A DNA stretch of 64,000 nt, taken from the NCBI RefSeq assembly GCF_033100135.1, contig NZ_CP136920.1, forward strand, positions 5,141,001 through 5,205,000, written 5' to 3'. Source of the stretch: Rubellicoccus peritrichatus. Lineage in GTDB: Bacteria; Verrucomicrobiota; Verrucomicrobiia; Opitutales; Cerasicoccaceae. Made by a program: the position numbers and the translations under genes. The notes beneath the pieces were generated by a model, which had not been told where the DNA came from, ran no database searches, and saw nothing but the letters and a program-made list of their open reading frames with translations. Of this stretch, positions 59,919-64,000 are shown one piece after another (position 1 is the stretch's first letter; every line of letters begins with the position of its first letter).

Positions 59919-60830
59919 CTACAGCGACGACATCCAATCATCAACAACGGCGCCAACGCCTTCGGCAAAAGATTCGTCGGAATCCGGCTTTGGTAAATCC
60001 GCGACGATCTTCCACTCCTCGATGTGTTCGACTGTTTCACCGCACTCGAGTGTTCGCAAGGCGCCGAGTGTTTCCAGCTCGATCATAAAATCATTACAAA
60101 ACGCCTCAAAGCAGCATCCAAAATCCGGATAAGTGGCATCAGGATCTACCTCAGCGGATTTGATGAAAGTACCACCCTCCTGCCAGTAAGCCGACCATTC
60201 AGGATAGCCGGTCAGACCGATTTTCTGAGGAACGAAAGCCTGTGAAGTATCGATACCAATGAAATGTTTGTTGAAGCTCCAACATGGCAGGCTGAAGTCC
60301 GTATAAGTCCAGGGCACGATGGAATAGCTCGGCAGTAGCTCAGTCTCATGTGAGCCTTTGGGCAAAAGTGGAATCGCGGCCTGACCGCCTCGTTCCAACA
60401 CGGTAAGCGCCCATGGCGCAAATGTCACAGGCCATTGGTTTTCACTACGAATAGTATGGGTAAGGCGAAATTGCTGCTCACCAATTGCATCGACTCTGAT
60501 GCTCTTAAAAAGACCTGAAGCATCAGCCTTGGGAGCCTCCAGAGTGACTCCGCCATCAGAAGCATCAGTAACCACAATGGCATGATTATCCGGATCATAA
60601 GTCCTTGGTTTTTGCTCAGGTGAATGCCAGAGTCGATGCCCGCCACGCAAGTGCCATTCATCATCTCCTTTTGTGCCAAGCTCTTCAGCAACATTGTGAA
60701 AGAGATTCGGTCCATCTCCCAAGCGACAGGACACAATACGTGGTCCGATCTCCAATGGGATAACAATCTCGGCTTCGCCGGAGTTCAAAACGATGGATTT
60801 CCATCCATGATAATCAATTTCTTCAGGCAT
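59919..60830 (-). CDS. Galactose-mutarotase-like superfamily protein, function unknown
   Basis: The 303-residue protein is beta-rich. The N-terminal segment IGPRIVSCRLGDGPNLFHNV followed by LRGGHRLWHSPE is typical of aldose-epimerase-fold (galactose mutarotase-like) proteins. I cannot identify the specific family; DUF4380-type proteins look closest. No signal peptide is visible. It lies upstream of fmt on the same strand, separated by the solo hairpin. Confidence 0.72.
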   Translation of the reverse strand: MPEEIDYHGWKSIVLNSGEAEIVIPLEIGPRIVSCRLGDGPNLFHNVAEELGTKGDDEWHLRGGHRLWHSPEQKPRTYDPDNHAIVVTDASDGGVTLEAPKADASGLFKSIRVDAIGEQQFRLTHTIRSENQWPVTFAPWALTVLERGGQAAIPLLPKGSHETELLPSYSIVPWTYTDFSLPCWSFNKHFIGIDTSQAFVPQKIGLTGYPEWSAYWQEGGTFIKSAEVDPDATYPDFGCCFEAFCNDFMIELETLGALRTLECGETVEHIEEWKIVADLPKPDSDESFAEGVGAVVDDWMSSL

Positions 60831-60979
60831 TACAGGTATAATATGAAATGTATGATTTATAAAAGAGCTGGCCAGTAGACCCTAGAGCCCCTGAAGAAAC
60901 AAGCTTTTCCGTGCCTTCTGATGATCCAGAGCATCAAGACAGAATCAGATAAAAACGATTTGGATGACTTGAAGGCTGT

Positions 60980-61714
60980 CTAAGAAGACTTTTGGGACAG
61001 CATATCCTCAAGGTCATTCATGACTTTGGTTGGACCAAGGTATTTTGTACCGTCGTAGCTGTGCGAGAGAACATTTCCGTCCTTATCCACAACAACAAGA
61101 CAGGGAATCCCCTTTCCACTGAATTGGGTCAGATCGCGGGCTCTCTTTTTCTTATCATAATCAAGAGCAAACCAACGCATTGAAGTTTCCTCCATATATT
61201 CTTCCATCGCTTCCTCGCTCCTGTCACTGCTGACAAAAATGATCTCAAAGTCATCATGCTTTCGCTTCTGCTTTTTGTAGAAATTTACCAGTTTTGGAGT
61301 GAACTTGCGACATGGCGGACACCAATGAGCCGAATAATATATGGCATAATACTCTTTTGGCTCCATGGCATCCGATGAAACTCCCTTAAGACGACGACCA
61401 TCCAATTGCACGAGATTGCTTGATATCGCCTCTTCGAAGCTGGTCTTGTCTCGAAGTTTAGGGGTTGTCGGCTCTTCCACCTTTTTGACACCACCTTCTT
61501 TGATTAATTTCTGGTCCTCGGCACTTAGCTTTGAAAGTGGAAACTGATAACGCATTCCATCGTCTTTTCGAAAAACCACCATGGTTCCGTCAGCAGTTTG
61601 CTGGGTCTGAACAAAATCGGCCTCCATCGATCGACCTTCGGAATCCGTCCAGACTCGTGCTTGAACCGATACGTTGATAATGAAAATGAGAGAGAGACAG
61701 GCTATTTTTTTCAT
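60980..61714 (-). CDS. SHD1 domain protein with thioredoxin/nucleoredoxin-like domain
   Basis: In this 244-residue protein the signal peptide is about 1-19. Residues 20-72 (RVWTDSEGRSMEADFV to LSKLSAEDQKLI) match the SHD1 (SLA1 homology) domain that is common in PVC bacteria. Residues about 100-240 are a thioredoxin-like fold with the CxxC site WCPPC at 131-135, plus the cis-proline region KGIPCLVVVDKDGN. It is predicted to be a periplasmic or surface thiol-disulfide protein; the redox direction is unknown. Confidence 0.88.
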   Translation of the reverse strand: MKKIACLSLIFIINVSVQARVWTDSEGRSMEADFVQTQQTADGTMVVFRKDDGMRYQFPLSKLSAEDQKLIKEGGVKKVEEPTTPKLRDKTSFEEAISSNLVQLDGRRLKGVSSDAMEPKEYYAIYYSAHWCPPCRKFTPKLVNFYKKQKRKHDDFEIIFVSSDRSEEAMEEYMEETSMRWFALDYDKKKRARDLTQFSGKGIPCLVVVDKDGNVLSHSYDGTKYLGPTKVMNDLEDMLSQKSS

Positions 61715-61791
61715 GATGCAGTATGATTATCGCAAACTGTCGTGAAATTCAAGATCAGCCTGGAACAAGTTTTCAGGCAATTGCGTGATGT

Positions 61792-64000
61792 CTACTTGCT
61801 TAAAGCCCCTTGAAGCGTATCCTCTCCAGTGGCAGTTTTCAGAGGCAGCTTTACCCTGAAAGTCGTCCCCTTCCCTACTTCGCTTGAGTATGCGATACTT
61901 CCCTTCATCGCATGGGCCAATCTGCGGCAAATGGATAATCCCAGGCCCGTCCCGCCAAACCGCCTTGTGCTCGAATCATCGGCTTGTGAAAAAGGAGCGA
62001 AGAGTTTCTCTCTCGCCTCTATTGGAATCCCGATACCGGTATCCTTGACTTTGAATGTTACAATCTCATGAGCCGCAGAGATAGAAAAACTGACATTACC
62101 TGCGGGAGTGAACTTCACTGCATTGCTGAGTAAGTTAAAAATGATCTGTCGAAGCCTGATCGGGTCTCCCTCAACTTCTTTCGGAACGGAATCGGCAATC
62201 TGCAACTCGAAATCCAGATTTTTAGTCTTCGCCTCCATTAAAAACAGATTTGCTGCATCAGTGAGCAATTCATGCAGATCAAATCGCTCATAATGCAGTG
62301 ACAGCTTGCCTGCTTCAATTTTTGCGAGATCCAATACGTCATTGATCAGGGCACGTAGCATTTCTGAACACTTCACAAGCTGCTCAAGGGAATCCTCCTG
62401 ATCATCATCAAGTTCCGTGTCTCCAATCAGTGAAGCGTAACCCAGGACACCATTTAGCGGCGTGTTCAGCTCGTGTGACATATTGGCCAGGAATTGAGTC
62501 TTGGCATCATTAGCCGCCTCGGCTTTTTCCAATGCTTCATTGATTGCATGAGTCTTCTGCTCAATCAACTGCTCAAGCTTATCCTGACGACGCTTGAGCG
62601 TAAGCATCCGGGCCCGGTGGACCAAATAAACAACCAACGCCAGTAATAGGACACAGAGTAGCCAAAAAAGAGGATGCTCATAAAACCTGTGCGGCAGGCG
62701 AAATGCATATGACGCTCCTTTAAGGTTCCAGACACCATCATCATTGGCTGCACGCACGCGAAAAGTATAATCTCCCGGAGATAAGTCTTCATAATTGATC
62801 TCCCGGCGATTACCCATCTCACGCCATTCCTCATCGTATCCCTCCAACATTGCCTGGACGCGTAATTCTTCAGGATTGCTCAGGCTTGGAACGGCAAAGT
62901 TAAAACTGATATCACGAACACCTGTTGGAAAAATAACAACCCCGGATTCTATTTTATCAGACTCCGGCTCAACTGAATCCACAAAAACTGGTGGTGGATT
63001 TTGATTTACTTCCATTTTGTCTGGATCCACTTGAACGATCCCGGCCAAAGTGGGTATCCACATCTTACCATCACTGTCGGTCAAGGCTACAGAAGGTGCA
63101 GAAACCTCACGAGTCCTCATACCGTCATCTTCTGAAAACAAATGTGGACGCAGATCCACGACCTCACCATTTGCAACACTATCAAGACCGGATTGATCAA
63201 TAGAGTACAGACCGATATTGGAACCGATCCACACTCGCTCATAACGATCTTTGAGCATAAAGAAAACGGGTTCTCCGGGTAATCCATGGCGCGAAGTAAC
63301 AACATCAATCTTTCCATTTCTAAGACGTGCCAAGCCATTGCCCGTAGCCAGCCATGTAGCATTCGGTCCATCATGATAGACATCAAAGACCAAACCGGAT
63401 GGTAAACCATCTTCAGGAGTGATGCCTTTCCACTCTCCATTGGCATACATGACCGCACCGGAACCATTTGTTCCCACCCATAAAATGCCATCCGGGGTTT
63501 CTTCAATGAACAGAATCGTATGGGCCAAAAGTGAATGCTCACTGGCAAGTGTTATGATCTCATCATCTACGATCACTGCCAGTCCTTCTTGAGTTCCTAT
63601 AAGTACGCGACCAGACGAATCGACATAGATTGCCCGAACCCGATTGCTGGGAAGCCCATCCGCCTCGGTGAATACAGTAAACTTCTCTCCATCCCAACGG
63701 GCAATTCCATTGTTAAATTCACCAACCCATACATTTCCATCGTCATCTACGGCTACAGCTCGAAGTTCAGCCCCAGGCAAGCCATCTTTAAGCCCCCAAA
63801 AACGCGGTTCCTTTGTTTTATTGAGCAACCAAAGTCCGCCTTTTCCAGCCACCCAATAATTGTTACCATCCTGAGCAACAGAGAAGATTTGAGTCTCCAG
63901 GGGTTCATCATCCAAATCAACCATGTCGAACTTGCCGCGCTTTAGACGATGTAAACCATCGCTATATGTTCCAATCCAAAGGCCATCTTCTCGTCCAAAG
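61792..64000 (-). CDS. Reg_prop sensor histidine kinase, incomplete at the window edge
   Basis: The reading frame is open to the right edge. Beyond the internal ATG at 63924 it continues with propeller-like sequence (REDGLWIGTYSDGLHRL), so the true start is outside the window. The order is Reg_prop beta-propeller blades (WIGT/WVGE-type), a Y_Y_Y domain, one transmembrane helix, a HisKA domain with the phospho-acceptor His in NMSHELNTPLNG (codon at 62473-62475), and a HATPase_c domain with DTGIGIP and GGTGLGLSICRRLA. No receiver or AraC domain follows, so it signals to a separate response regulator. Ligands of this class are often glycans, but the signal here is unknown. Confidence 0.92.
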   Translation of the reverse strand, partial: FGREDGLWIGTYSDGLHRLKRGKFDMVDLDDEPLETQIFSVAQDGNNYWVAGKGGLWLLNKTKEPRFWGLKDGLPGAELRAVAVDDDGNVWVGEFNNGIARWDGEKFTVFTEADGLPSNRVRAIYVDSSGRVLIGTQEGLAVIVDDEIITLASEHSLLAHTILFIEETPDGILWVGTNGSGAVMYANGEWKGITPEDGLPSGLVFDVYHDGPNATWLATGNGLARLRNGKIDVVTSRHGLPGEPVFFMLKDRYERVWIGSNIGLYSIDQSGLDSVANGEVVDLRPHLFSEDDGMRTREVSAPSVALTDSDGKMWIPTLAGIVQVDPDKMEVNQNPPPVFVDSVEPESDKIESGVVIFPTGVRDISFNFAVPSLSNPEELRVQAMLEGYDEEWREMGNRREINYEDLSPGDYTFRVRAANDDGVWNLKGASYAFRLPHRFYEHPLFWLLCVLLLALVVYLVHRARMLTLKRRQDKLEQLIEQKTHAINEALEKAEAANDAKTQFLANMSHELNTPLNGVLGYASLIGDTELDDDQEDSLEQLVKCSEMLRALINDVLDLAKIEAGKLSLHYERFDLHELLTDAANLFLMEAKTKNLDFELQIADSVPKEVEGDPIRLRQIIFNLLSNAVKFTPAGNVSFSISAAHEIVTFKVKDTGIGIPIEAREKLFAPFSQADDSSTRRFGGTGLGLSICRRLAHAMKGSIAYSSEVGKGTTFRVKLPLKTATGEDTLQGALSK

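Noticed and set aside
59785-60132. Plus-strand open frame beginning in the hairpin upstream of fmt
   Set aside because: It is antisense to fmt's upstream neighbour and is mostly translation of the repeat; it is informative only as evidence for the repeat class.

Overview
The window looks like a chromosomal segment of a Gram-negative bacterium, most plausibly from the Verrucomicrobiota (Opitutia/Puniceicoccales side of the PVC group). That assignment is an inference from gene content: very large secreted proteins built from VCBS/FG-GAP and cadherin-like modules, an SHD1-thioredoxin protein, a Reg_prop sensor kinase, many Gfo/Idh/MocA oxidoreductases, and short inverted-repeat elements between genes. 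I see no transposase, integrase, phage gene, rRNA or CRISPR array. Three tRNA genes (Gly-TCC, Arg-CCG, Leu-TAG) are present.

Layout. 1-6 kb (mostly minus): a response regulator downstream of a PilC/GspF inner-membrane protein, tRNA-Gly, and a 1241-residue double CRTAC1-like protein. 6.3-12.2 kb (plus): carboxynorspermidine decarboxylase (nspC), a 31-bp-arm hairpin, mfd, and an overlapping SurA-like PPIase. 12.2-21.6 kb (plus): a peptide ABC transporter operon (lipoprotein, fused OppB-OppC permease, two ATPases) followed by an ATP-grasp/alpha-E fusion. This operon has been invaded twice by small repeat-bounded cassettes: one carries a GxxExxY (PD-(D/E)XK-like) gene inside 19-bp perfect inverted repeats, the other a four-helix-bundle (S23/IVP) gene inside GGATT-type inverted repeats. 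The second cassette appears to supply the start codon of the downstream ATPase. 21.8-24.5 kb (minus): a Gfo/Idh oxidoreductase, then rsmE with an overlapping membrane-anchored protein.

24.6-36.6 kb: a capsule-type polysaccharide export and synthesis locus (KpsM-like permease, KpsT-like ATPase with a TPR tail, GT61, KpsE-like and KpsD-like proteins, HpcH aldolase, GT2), facing two minus-strand genes with MptE-like (DUF115) domains, one fused to a GT4 glycosyltransferase. 36.8-41 kb: a CstA-family transporter, an MtnK/APH-like kinase, a small membrane protein and a second Gfo/Idh enzyme. 41.2-48 kb: tRNA-Arg and tRNA-Leu, a cysteine-less FmdB-like protein, a pseudokinase-PEGA-FGE fusion, a CPBP protease, a DHA2-type MFS transporter and a class A acid phosphatase.

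48-58.6 kb: two tandem 1531-residue secreted esterase/cadherin-like paralogues with matching flanking elements and a mosaic identity pattern. 58.8-64 kb (minus): fmt, a mutarotase-like protein, an SHD1-thioredoxin protein and a Reg_prop sensor histidine kinase that runs off the right edge. A solo hairpin of the CACAGAGGCACAGAG repeat class sits just upstream of fmt. The most interesting signal is the set of repeat-bounded small elements that sit in the short gaps of co-directional operons.
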